From positions 1 through 44,299 of the forward strand of contig NZ_NUZU01000226.1 of the NCBI RefSeq assembly GCF_002567005.1: a stretch of DNA of 44,299 nucleotides. Reading direction: 5' to 3'. Position 1 is the first letter of the stretch. Every line of letters starts with the position of its first letter. This DNA comes from Bacillus sp. AFS073361 (GTDB lineage: Bacteria > Bacillota > Bacilli > Bacillales > Cytobacillaceae). Under the pieces are notes generated by a model. That model saw only the letters and a list, made by a program, of their open reading frames with translations. It was not told the origin of the DNA and searched no databases. The position numbers and the translations under genes were made by a program. This document shows, one piece after another, positions 33,977-41,258 of the stretch.

Positions 33977-35413
33977 ATGAATTCAAATAGAAGATTAGTA
34001 GAAGAAGTTTTTAACAGCATCCCTTCTGTTGATACAAGCCTTGTGAATGAAATGATTGAAAAGGAACTTAAGAATTTAAATAAAAAAATCATCGTACTCG
34101 ATGATGACCCAACCGGAGTTCAAACCGTTCATGGAGTTTCTGTTTATACAGATTGGTCTCTGGAAAGTATCGACAAAGGCTTCCAAGAAGACAGCTCCAT
34201 GTTCTTTATCTTAACAAATTCACGTGGATTTACTGCCGCAGAAACAACAAAAGCGCATCAAGAAATTGCCGCTAATATTGTGGAGGCAGCAAAAAGAAAC
34301 AATCGCCAATTCACCATTATCAGCCGTGGTGATTCAACATTAAGAGGCCATTATCCACTAGAAACTCAAGTGTTAAAAGAAACGGTTGAAGCAAACTCAG
34401 ATGACAGATTTGATGGCGAGGTAATCCTTCCCTTCTTTAAAGAAGGCGGACGCTTCACAATCGATAATATCCACTTTGTTCAATATGATGAGTATCTTGT
34501 CCCTGCAGGGGAAACTGAATTTGCGAAAGACCGCACCTTCGGTTATACCAAATCACATTTAGGCGAGTGGGCCGAAGAAAAATCTAATGGTAAATATCAA
34601 GCTGAGAATATGACCTATATTTCGCTTGAAAGCCTGCGTGCACTGGATGTTGACACCATTGAACAGCAGCTTCTGAAAGTGAAAGACTTTAATAAAATCA
34701 TTGTGAATGCAGTTGATTATGCGGATGTCAAAATCTTTACCATTGCTTTAATTAGAGCAATGAATAAAGGAAAGAACTTCATGTTCAGAAGCGCAGCCGC
34801 ACTAACGAAAGTAATCGGAGGCGTAAGCGATAAAAATCTGCTCACTCGTGAGGAAATCATGAGTGAAGACAGCAACAATGGCGGGTTAGTCATTATTGGA
34901 TCCCATGTTAAAAAGACAACAGAACAGTTTGAAGAACTGAAAAAGTCTAATGCCGTTGCATTTATCGAATTCAATGTTCATTTAGTACTTGAGCCTGAAA
35001 AATTCGAAAAAGAACTTGATAGAGTAATACAGACAACAAATAAGCTCATTGTTGAAGGAAAAAATGTGGCTGTTTATACAAGAAGAGAAAGATTGGATCT
35101 CGGAGAAGGCAAGAAAGAAGAAGAACTAAAGCTTGCTGTCAAAATTTCCGATGCCGTTACAAGTATCGTAAAACGGTTAGAAGTAAGACCTTCCTATATT
35201 ATAGCTAAAGGCGGTATTACCTCTAGTGATATTGGGACAAACGGTCTTGAAGTGAAAAGAGCAACAGTAGCAGGTCAAATCCGGCCTGGAATTCCTGTCT
35301 GGACAACAGGCAGCGAGAGCAAGTTCCCGGGAATTTCCTATGTTATCTTCCCAGGAAACGTTGGAACAAAAACAGATTTAAGAGAAGTTGTTGAAATGCT
35401 AAGTAAAAAGTAA
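33977..35413 (+). CDS. Four-carbon acid sugar kinase family protein (DUF1537; OtnK/DtnK-like)
   Basis: A 478-residue two-domain ATP-dependent kinase. The N-terminal substrate domain has VLDDDPTGVQTVHGVSV and ISRGDSTLRGHYPLE. The C-terminal nucleotide domain has YIIAKGGITSSDIG and GIPVWTTG...FPGNVG. Characterised members phosphorylate D-threonate, L-threonate or 3-oxo-tetronates. It begins 3 bases after the reductase stop, so the two are translationally linked. The usual aldolase, isomerase or PdxA2-like partners of these kinases are absent here, so the substrate is unclear. It may be a three-carbon acid such as glycerate made by the reductase (inference). Confidence 0.92.
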   Translation: MNSNRRLVEEVFNSIPSVDTSLVNEMIEKELKNLNKKIIVLDDDPTGVQTVHGVSVYTDWSLESIDKGFQEDSSMFFILTNSRGFTAAETTKAHQEIAANIVEAAKRNNRQFTIISRGDSTLRGHYPLETQVLKETVEANSDDRFDGEVILPFFKEGGRFTIDNIHFVQYDEYLVPAGETEFAKDRTFGYTKSHLGEWAEEKSNGKYQAENMTYISLESLRALDVDTIEQQLLKVKDFNKIIVNAVDYADVKIFTIALIRAMNKGKNFMFRSAAALTKVIGGVSDKNLLTREEIMSEDSNNGGLVIIGSHVKKTTEQFEELKKSNAVAFIEFNVHLVLEPEKFEKELDRVIQTTNKLIVEGKNVAVYTRRERLDLGEGKKEEELKLAVKISDAVTSIVKRLEVRPSYIIAKGGITSSDIGTNGLEVKRATVAGQIRPGIPVWTTGSESKFPGISYVIFPGNVGTKTDLREVVEMLSKK

Positions 35414-35458
35414 TCCATAAAAAGAATCAATTTTTCTAAAAAATGGTTTGGCCCTGAA

Positions 35459-35566
35459 GTAAGGAGTTAACACTCATCATATAGTCGTCTTTCAGCAAGA
35501 ATGAACCATCATCAAGAATCAGATGATAGAGTTTGAGTGAACTCCTTACGGAGGCGGCCTCCTTTT
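35459..35566 (+). promoter_or_regulatory. Possible structured RNA leader with terminator-like hairpin before GntP permease
   Basis: GTAAGGAGTT (35459-35468) pairs with AACTCCTTAC (35540-35549). The stem continues through CACTC/GAGTG and ATCAT/ATGAT with small bulges. It is followed directly by GGAGG-CGG-CCTCC and TTTT (35550-35566). CTCCTTACGGAG at the junction can form a competing hairpin. The arrangement lies in the 184-base gap between the kinase and permease genes and resembles an attenuator. I do not recognise a known RNA family. Confidence 0.5.
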
Positions 35567-35597
35567 ATGAAACCACAAAGGGGAAGAGGGAGAAAAA

Positions 35598-36917
35598 ATG
35601 CCAATTATTTCAGTTACTATAGGGGTTGCACTGTTATTAGTATTAATGATGGCCTTTAAATTAAACGCTTTCTTATCATTAATTATTGTTTCGCTGGCGG
35701 TAGGAATTCTTGAAGGAATGACACCGATTAAGGCAGTCGAATCCATTGAAGCTGGTCTAGGTGGAACACTTGGACATCTTACCATGATTATTATCTTGGG
35801 TGCCGTTCTTGGTAAGTTAATGACCGATTCAGGCGGTGCGCAGCGTATCGCGACAACTTTGATTAATGCCTTCGGAGAAAAAAGAGTTCAACTGGCTGCA
35901 GTTATTACGGCCGCTGTTGTTGGAATCGCCTTATTCTTTGAAACTGGAGTTGTGGTTTTAATTCCATTAGTATTTACCATTGCCACAGCTGCTAGAGTGC
36001 CAGTACTATATCTTGGTATGCCCGTAATTGCTGCCCTGATTACCATGCATGGATTTGTGCCTCCGCACCCAGGTCCAACTGCGGTTGCAAACGTTTTCGG
36101 TGCAAATATCGGTTTAACGATGATTTTGGGAATCATCATTGCAATTCCTGCTTTTATTCTTGCAGGTCCCGTTTATACAAAATTATTTAAAAAAGAATCG
36201 TTAGATATTGAAATTCCAAAAGGTCTATTTAATCCAAAGAAATTTAAAGAAGGAGAACTTCCTAAATTCGGAATCAGTCTTTTCACAGCCCTTTTACCTG
36301 TTATTTTAATTGCGTTACAAGCGATTGTAGAAATTTTTGCCCCTGAATCAGCCATTGCACCGGTAACTGATTTTATTGGGAATGCTAATATTGCCCTTTT
36401 AATTTCTGTGATTGTAGCCATCTTTACATTCGGTTTAAATCTTGGTAAGAAAATGCCGGAAATAATGCAATCTCTTAGTGAATCTGTAAGTGGAATTGGT
36501 ATGATTCTTTTAATCATTGCAGCAGGTGGTGCGTTCAAACAAGTACTGATTGACAGCCACATTGACAAATATATTTCCGATCTTATGGCTGGCTCTAATC
36601 TTTCACCACTGCTTCTAACTTGGCTAATCGCCGCAATCCTAAGGATTGCTGTAGGTTCTGCAACAGTAGCAGGTATGACAGCCGCTGGTATTGCTGCACC
36701 TCTTGTCGCTTCAACTGGTGCAAGCCCAGAATTGATGGTACTAGCTGCTGGTGCGGGAAGTGTTACCTTCTCACACGTGAATGACGCAGGCTTCTGGATT
36801 TACAAAGAATACTTTAATCTTTCCATTGGAAAAACCATTAAAACATGGTCTATCATGGTAACGATTATTTCTTTAGTTGGACTTGCTGGTGTCCTAATCT
36901 TGGATATGTTTATATAA
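35598..36917 (+). CDS. GntP-family sugar acid:H+ symporter
   Basis: A 439-residue membrane permease with about 12 transmembrane helices. It shows GntP features: the N-terminal LIIVSLAVGILEGMTP, GLGGTLGHLTMIIILGAVLGKLM, HGFVPPHPGPTAVANVFGAN and the C-terminal VTFSHVNDAGFWI motifs. Members import gluconate, glycerate, idonate or related acids by proton symport. It follows the reductase and DUF1537 kinase genes and would supply their substrate. A structured leader lies upstream and a strong terminator downstream. Confidence 0.95.
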   Translation: MPIISVTIGVALLLVLMMAFKLNAFLSLIIVSLAVGILEGMTPIKAVESIEAGLGGTLGHLTMIIILGAVLGKLMTDSGGAQRIATTLINAFGEKRVQLAAVITAAVVGIALFFETGVVVLIPLVFTIATAARVPVLYLGMPVIAALITMHGFVPPHPGPTAVANVFGANIGLTMILGIIIAIPAFILAGPVYTKLFKKESLDIEIPKGLFNPKKFKEGELPKFGISLFTALLPVILIALQAIVEIFAPESAIAPVTDFIGNANIALLISVIVAIFTFGLNLGKKMPEIMQSLSESVSGIGMILLIIAAGGAFKQVLIDSHIDKYISDLMAGSNLSPLLLTWLIAAILRIAVGSATVAGMTAAGIAAPLVASTGASPELMVLAAGAGSVTFSHVNDAGFWIYKEYFNLSIGKTIKTWSIMVTIISLVGLAGVLILDMFI

Positions 36918-36923
36918 CATGTA

Positions 36924-36955
36924 AAAAAGACGAATCCACACGGATTCGTCTTTTT
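36924..36955. terminator. Strong bidirectional terminator between convergent genes
   Basis: A 14-bp perfect stem (AAAAAGACGAATCC, arms 36924-36937 and 36942-36955) has a 4-base loop and T runs on both exits. It separates the GntP gene from the convergent tubulin-like gene. Confidence 0.93.
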
Positions 36956-36965
36956 GCATGATTCG

Positions 36966-38075
36966 TTATTTCTGGTTCTTTGGAAACTTGGACGCCACTG
37001 GTCCTGCCTGTTTATCAGGTTTTTTTGCTTTTAGGCCGGATGCCCAGGATACTTTAGACTCATACCGCTGACTTTGTTCCTTGATGACTAGGTTTTGTAA
37101 ACGATCTTTGTTCTTTTCGAGGGAATCCTCTAGTGATAGCAGACGCCGGGTTGGGAAGGAAAAGCCCGCCAGAATGGTTGTTATCGTAGGGTCGGTTTCT
37201 GAGAAATATGTTCCTTCGAATAATTGTAAGGGCTCTCCAATCCTTTCAAAGATTGATGGTATATTAATGAGCTTCGACATATTCTCTGGTCCTTCATAGA
37301 TTAAACCAGCTCGAATGACACCTGCTGATTCAACAGGACAGAATATGGAGTTAATCCAAGATTGGTGAATTTCTCTAGATGCGTCAGACATCGTCTTCGC
37401 GTCTGTGATCGTGGCGGAAGAGATGATCGTTACTCCTCTGGTATTAAGAATATTCATTAGGTCCGACTCATCAAAGTTACCATAAAATGAACTCTTATTT
37501 GTGACTCGCAGGACATTGTTTATGGCTTCCATGACTTGTTGATTCGAAGAAAGGTAGATTAGATGTTTACTGGACTGTGGGTTAAGCTTACGCATCTGAT
37601 CATTGTCTACTAGGAATACTGAAGAGATCGATTCAATTTTGGAAATCTCTTCAATACATTCAGAAGCATTGATTCGGTTTCCAGCTAACACGTTTCGCTC
37701 AGGTAAAATAGCAATCGCCCCAACGTTAACACCAGGCAGGTGATCTAATAACATCTCAATTAATAAAGGGCTCATTCCTGATCCAGTACCACCGTCAGTT
37801 GAGAAGGCCACCAATAACAGCCTTATGTTTTTAAAGGACCCCTTTACAAAGTCAATCAACTCTCGATAATTTTCCTTAACAGCTCTTAATCCTATGGATC
37901 TATCTTGACCAGCACCATTATAACCAGGGACAAAATACTTTCTTTCCACCCTGGTGTTGACTATCCCATCACGTTGGTTCGTGTTGATGAGGGCAGTTTG
38001 AAAGCCCAAGGTTGTTGCTATCTCAGCTATATTACCGCCTGCTTGACCTACACCCAAGATTCCAATTGATTTCAC
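36966..38075 (-). CDS. Tubulin/FtsZ-superfamily GTPase, TubZ-like
   Basis: A 369-residue GTPase-like protein. The N-terminal nucleotide-binding segment is GILGVGQAGGNIAEIA. The tubulin signature T4 loop reads STDGGTGSGMSP (Gly95-Gly100). The T7 loop that completes the active site of the next subunit is seen as NFDESD (Asn200, Asp202, Asp205). Both halves of the GTPase site therefore look intact, so polymerisation is possible. The C-terminal ~30 residues are Lys-rich and probably disordered. It is not the cell-division FtsZ, since it lacks that conserved tail and sequence context. It resembles TubZ or other plasmid/phage tubulins, or the Tubulin_2 group. The GTG start follows AAGGAGG. No TubR-like partner is adjacent. 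Confidence 0.85.
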   Translation of the reverse strand: MKSIGILGVGQAGGNIAEIATTLGFQTALINTNQRDGIVNTRVERKYFVPGYNGAGQDRSIGLRAVKENYRELIDFVKGSFKNIRLLLVAFSTDGGTGSGMSPLLIEMLLDHLPGVNVGAIAILPERNVLAGNRINASECIEEISKIESISSVFLVDNDQMRKLNPQSSKHLIYLSSNQQVMEAINNVLRVTNKSSFYGNFDESDLMNILNTRGVTIISSATITDAKTMSDASREIHQSWINSIFCPVESAGVIRAGLIYEGPENMSKLINIPSIFERIGEPLQLFEGTYFSETDPTITTILAGFSFPTRRLLSLEDSLEKNKDRLQNLVIKEQSQRYESKVSWASGLKAKKPDKQAGPVASKFPKNQK

Positions 38076-38249
38076 CAGATCGCCTCCTTATCCTAATATG
38101 ATAATACTCAAGTTTTATGAATTTAGACTTTTTCATTTTAAAAATGGTGTTTAATTTCGTGTGGAGGGTCATGAAAGCCGTCCCCAGGGTCTTGGCCAAC
38201 GCCGTGAACCGACACTCTTTCGCCAAAAAACCATTTAGGCTATACTATT

Positions 38250-38448
38250 CAAACGTTTGGTTAAAACTTCTACAAGTACTGATATATATGTATTCCCTCA
38301 GCAAAATGGACAAAAAGAATGTCGAAAATAATTTATTATTTCGCAGGAAATAACCCATCTTTTAACAAAATCAGATGGATTTCTCATCAACTTACATGAT
38401 TCTACTAAAACCTCACATTTTCGAAACTACACAAACGTTTAATTAAAA
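38250..38448. repeat. Pair of CAAACGTTT-containing direct repeats upstream of the TubZ-like gene
   Basis: CAAACGTTTGGTTAAAA (38250-38266) and CAAACGTTTAATTAAAA (38432-38448) are near-identical 17-base repeats centred on the palindrome AAACGTTT, 182 bases apart. They lie in the gene-free interval 38076-38573 that also contains the TubZ-like promoter region and the galE terminator. Confidence 0.6.
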
Positions 38449-38514
38449 GTTACTTCAGCTCCCATCATCCCTAGATTTTTCCCTAGGACACTTGAGAAAA
38501 ATGTCAACTTTCCC

Positions 38515-38563
38515 CATAAAAAAGGAAACAGTCACACCATATTCGGTATGTACCTGTTTCCTT
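38515..38563 (-). terminator. Terminator of galE
   Basis: On the minus strand AAGGAAACAG (38554-38563) pairs with CTGTTTCCTT (38522-38531). The inner stem is partly paired and a T-rich run follows. It lies 11 bases after the galE stop. Confidence 0.8.
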
Positions 38564-38573
38564 CAGTTTACAT

Positions 38574-39608
38574 TCACTTTGATTCTACTACTATATTCGT
38601 CTCATACCCATTCGGATTATTTTCCTGCCATCTCCAAGAATCTCTGCACATGTCTTCAATTCCTCTTACAGCAGTCCATCCTAGTACATTTTTTGCCTTT
38701 GAAGGATCGGCATAACAAACGGCCACATCTCCAGGCCGGCGCTCCACGATCTTATACGGAACTTCCACACCAGCTGCTTTTTCAAAAGCTGTTACCATTT
38801 CTATTACACTATAACCAGTTCCGGTTCCAAGATTAATAGCATCCACACCAATGGAAGACTTTACTCTTTCAAGCGCTTTCAAATGGCCTAGTGCAAGGTC
38901 AACGACGTGAATATAATCCCTTACACCCGAGCCATCCACCGTTGGATAATCATTTCCAAACACTTGTAACTCTTTTCTTTTCCCAACAGCCACCTGAGTA
39001 ATAAAAGGCATTAAATTATTAGGGATACCATTGGGATCTTCCCCAATCCTGCCACTCTCATGAGCTCCAATCGGATTGAAGTAACGCAATAAGGTAATAC
39101 TCCAGCTATCATCTGCAATATGTAGATCACGAAGGATTTCTTCTATCATAAGCTTAGTCCGGCCATATGGATTGGTTGCACTTAGTGGGAAATCTTCAGA
39201 AATAGGTACCCGTTCTGGCATACCATACACAGTTGCAGATGAACTAAATACAAGATTCTTCACACCATATTTCTTCATCACATCACAAAGAACAAGCGTT
39301 CCAGTGATATTATTATGATAATAATGGAGAGGGATCGAAACGGATTCCCCAACCGCTTTGAGTCCTGCAAAATGGATAACAGCTTCGATCGAATGGTTTG
39401 AAAACACATCCTCAAGTCGTTTTCGGTCAAGCAAGTCAACTTCGTAAAACAAAAAGTCTTTACCAGTTATCTCTTTCACTCTACTTAGTGATTCAGGTTT
39501 ACTATTTGATAAATTATCTAGAACAATAATTTCATAGCCTGCAGATAGCAGCTCTACACAAGTATGACTTCCAATATATCCAGCACCGCCTGTTACCAAA
39601 ATCGCCAT
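38574..39608 (-). CDS. galE: UDP-glucose 4-epimerase
   Basis: A 344-residue short-chain dehydrogenase/reductase enzyme that interconverts UDP-glucose and UDP-galactose. The N-terminal NAD-binding motif is TGGAGYIGSH. The catalytic Ser is in VFSSSATVYG and the Tyr-Lys pair in NPYGRTK. The C-terminal region has RRPGDVAVCYADPSKA, typical of GalE. It is a single-gene unit with its own terminator. It may provide UDP-galactose for cell-wall or capsule glycans. Nothing in the context ties it to the neighbouring genes. Confidence 0.97.
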   Translation of the reverse strand: MAILVTGGAGYIGSHTCVELLSAGYEIIVLDNLSNSKPESLSRVKEITGKDFLFYEVDLLDRKRLEDVFSNHSIEAVIHFAGLKAVGESVSIPLHYYHNNITGTLVLCDVMKKYGVKNLVFSSSATVYGMPERVPISEDFPLSATNPYGRTKLMIEEILRDLHIADDSWSITLLRYFNPIGAHESGRIGEDPNGIPNNLMPFITQVAVGKRKELQVFGNDYPTVDGSGVRDYIHVVDLALGHLKALERVKSSIGVDAINLGTGTGYSVIEMVTAFEKAAGVEVPYKIVERRPGDVAVCYADPSKAKNVLGWTAVRGIEDMCRDSWRWQENNPNGYETNIVVESK

Positions 39609-39817
39609 TGACCAACTCTCCTTTTATAAGCACTTATTTACTCAAAATGCATAAGATGCAGCTGTTTAATTCAACTTAAATAAATACAAAAATAGGAATA
39701 TTCTAATTTTATTATACATAAAAATTACTCATTAGGGCTTCCTAATTTGTTAATTTTTTGAAAAATCAGCTCTAACATAGACTAGTTACTATTTAAAAAA
39801 TTTATTAATTACATAAT

Positions 39818-39848
39818 AAATCCCCTATCTGCTCATGATAGGGGATTT
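39818..39848. terminator. Bidirectional terminator between APH-like pseudogene and galE
   Basis: A 12-bp perfect stem (AAATCCCCTATC, arms 39818-39829 and 39837-39848) is followed by TTTT on the plus strand, and A/T-rich sequence is present on the other side. It lies in the gene-free stretch 39609-39935, which also holds a REP box. Confidence 0.85.
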
Positions 39849-39891
39849 TCCACTTGATCTATTAATGACTCAGGTGAACTTTAAACGGGGT

Positions 39892-39904
39892 GGTGTCAGG
39901 CACC
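39892..39904. repeat. REP-like box GGTGTCAGGCACC, copy 5
   Basis: An exact copy of the 13-base box, 31 bases beyond the stop of the truncated phosphotransferase-like gene. Confidence 0.85.
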
Positions 39905-39935
39905 GCTAGTTCAACTAGAGTATTTAGTTTACCTT

Positions 39936-40625
39936 TTAATTAAAGACTTTTTGAATGTCCGACCGAAAGCTCTCAGTTCTTGTGCAGGAATCAAGGCCCG
40001 ACTTTAGAAACGGTTTTCTTTTCAAATTATTAGATAAATACCTCATTTTGTTAATCTTATCTAATAAAGTGCCTGTATAAGGCTTCACAATTTCTAAAAC
40101 GTTATCATCTGTATGATCCAAATCGTAATGAATAAAAGAAGATAAGTTTTCGCAGAAATCTATGTCGAAACTTTCGTTTACTTGTTGCTGTTTTAATTCA
40201 TAAGGGATGTTAGAAGTGTTATTATGAAGTATTCCAAGAATCTTAGCCAGCTCATTTACCTGATTTTGACTTAGCTGTTGGTCGGCAACTGTAGTTCCCT
40301 CAATATATTCTGAAAGTAAATAAACGTACTGCTCGTCCTCGCATTTATTATTTTTCAATTTGGTTAAGATTGGATTAACAAGATTGTTTCTTAAATCAGT
40401 ATGGTTATACATCCACTTTACTAAGGGAGTATATCTATCAATTGCCTCAATCCACGGAACAATGGACGGCTTTCTTTTGTCATATACTTTTAAAAAATAC
40501 TTTTCACACTTATCTTCCACGAAGAATGCTAAAGCCGACCAGCCGCCTGGTCGTTGTTCTATTGAAGTTGCTTCAATTCCATAGTTATCATTCAATATAG
40601 CAGTAATCCTATTATTAATCTCCAT
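39936..40625 (-). pseudogene. Truncated aminoglycoside phosphotransferase-like kinase
   Basis: A 229-residue reading frame whose first ~205 residues look like the APH/choline kinase fold. It has an N-lobe with the ATP-site Lys in YFLKVYDK, a hinge near YVYLLSEYIEGT, and helices up to MRYLSNNLKRKPF. In intact members the catalytic loop (HxDxxxxN) and the metal-binding Asp follow at this point, but here the frame runs into an unrelated ~25-residue tail (SGLDSCTRTESFRSDIQ) and stops. Both catalytic motifs are missing, so the product cannot be an active kinase. The break plus the nearby REP box point to a deletion or rearrangement. The original substrate is unknown and no resistance function should be assumed. 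Confidence 0.7.
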
Positions 40626-40672
40626 CCGTTCTCCTTTTCTTCCTTTTGAATATTATCCTGCCCCATTCGTAC

Positions 40673-40699
40673 AAAAAAGAGCTGCACACCGGCAGCTCT
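40673..40699 (-). terminator. Terminator after the 108-residue gene
   Basis: On the minus strand an 8-bp perfect stem (AGAGCTGC and complement, arms 40692-40699 and 40678-40685) is followed by six T residues. Confidence 0.9.
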
Positions 40700-40762
40700 G
40701 ATTTAACTTTGGCTTCAGGTAGTTACAAACTAAATGATCATCAGTCGTGTTAAATATATCAT

Positions 40763-41089
40763 TTAATGCAGGTTATGGAATCCCAATTCTGTAAATTCTA
40801 TCACCCGAATTTCCCTAACCAGTTGGTCATTGATATAAATCTCAACAATCGGAGAATATCGGTCAGGAATGATCCGATTGATACTCCATATTTTCCCTAA
40901 TGTCTGTATACAAAACATATTTTCCATTCCAGGTTTTCTGCCTTCTCTAAGAAAAACTCGAGCAGGACCAAATTCGTTTGCTGGATAATATCCGAGTACT
41001 ACTACTTCATCACACGGTGTGGGCAATCGCCCAAAGAGGACTACAGTTATAAAGCCGTCTTTTCTAAATGCATCCGCTTCGGTAAGCAT
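40763..41089 (-). CDS. Small soluble protein of unknown function (108 residues)
   Basis: I do not recognise this family. The ATG at 41089 follows GAAGGAG at good spacing and gives 108 residues. The frame is open to 41233, but the extra upstream part overlaps the terminator of the preceding operon, so the longer form is unlikely. The product has no signal peptide or membrane helix and appears rich in beta strands (VVVLGYYP, IVEIYINDQLVREIRVIEF). It has two Cys, at CDEV and FCIQT. It lies downstream of the two-component genes, separated from them by a terminator, and carries its own terminator. Confidence 0.65.
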   Translation of the reverse strand: MLTEADAFRKDGFITVVLFGRLPTPCDEVVVLGYYPANEFGPARVFLREGRKPGMENMFCIQTLGKIWSINRIIPDRYSPIVEIYINDQLVREIRVIEFTELGFHNLH

Positions 41090-41212
41090 AAAATTTTCTC
41101 CTTCTATTAAATCAATAAACTTCCTGTAGGTTTTATTATATGTATTGACCGATGGCAGGGTACCTAACCTAAGTCTCCCCAACGCGTAACCATAGGCCAC
41201 CGCAGCGCCCTT

Positions 41213-41244
41213 AATAAAAAAACTCTGTAACAAGTACAGAGTTT
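41213..41244 (-). terminator. Terminator of the two-component operon
   Basis: On the minus strand a 10-bp perfect stem (AAACTCTGTA, arms 41235-41244 and 41220-41229) with a 5-base loop is followed by a T run. It lies 14 bases after the kinase stop. Confidence 0.9.
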
Positions 41245-41258
41245 TGCTGTAAAACGGT

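Noticed and set aside
40763..41233. 156-residue version of the small unknown gene
   Set aside because: The upstream extension starts with TTG inside a terminator hairpin. The ATG at 41089 has a strong ribosome binding site.
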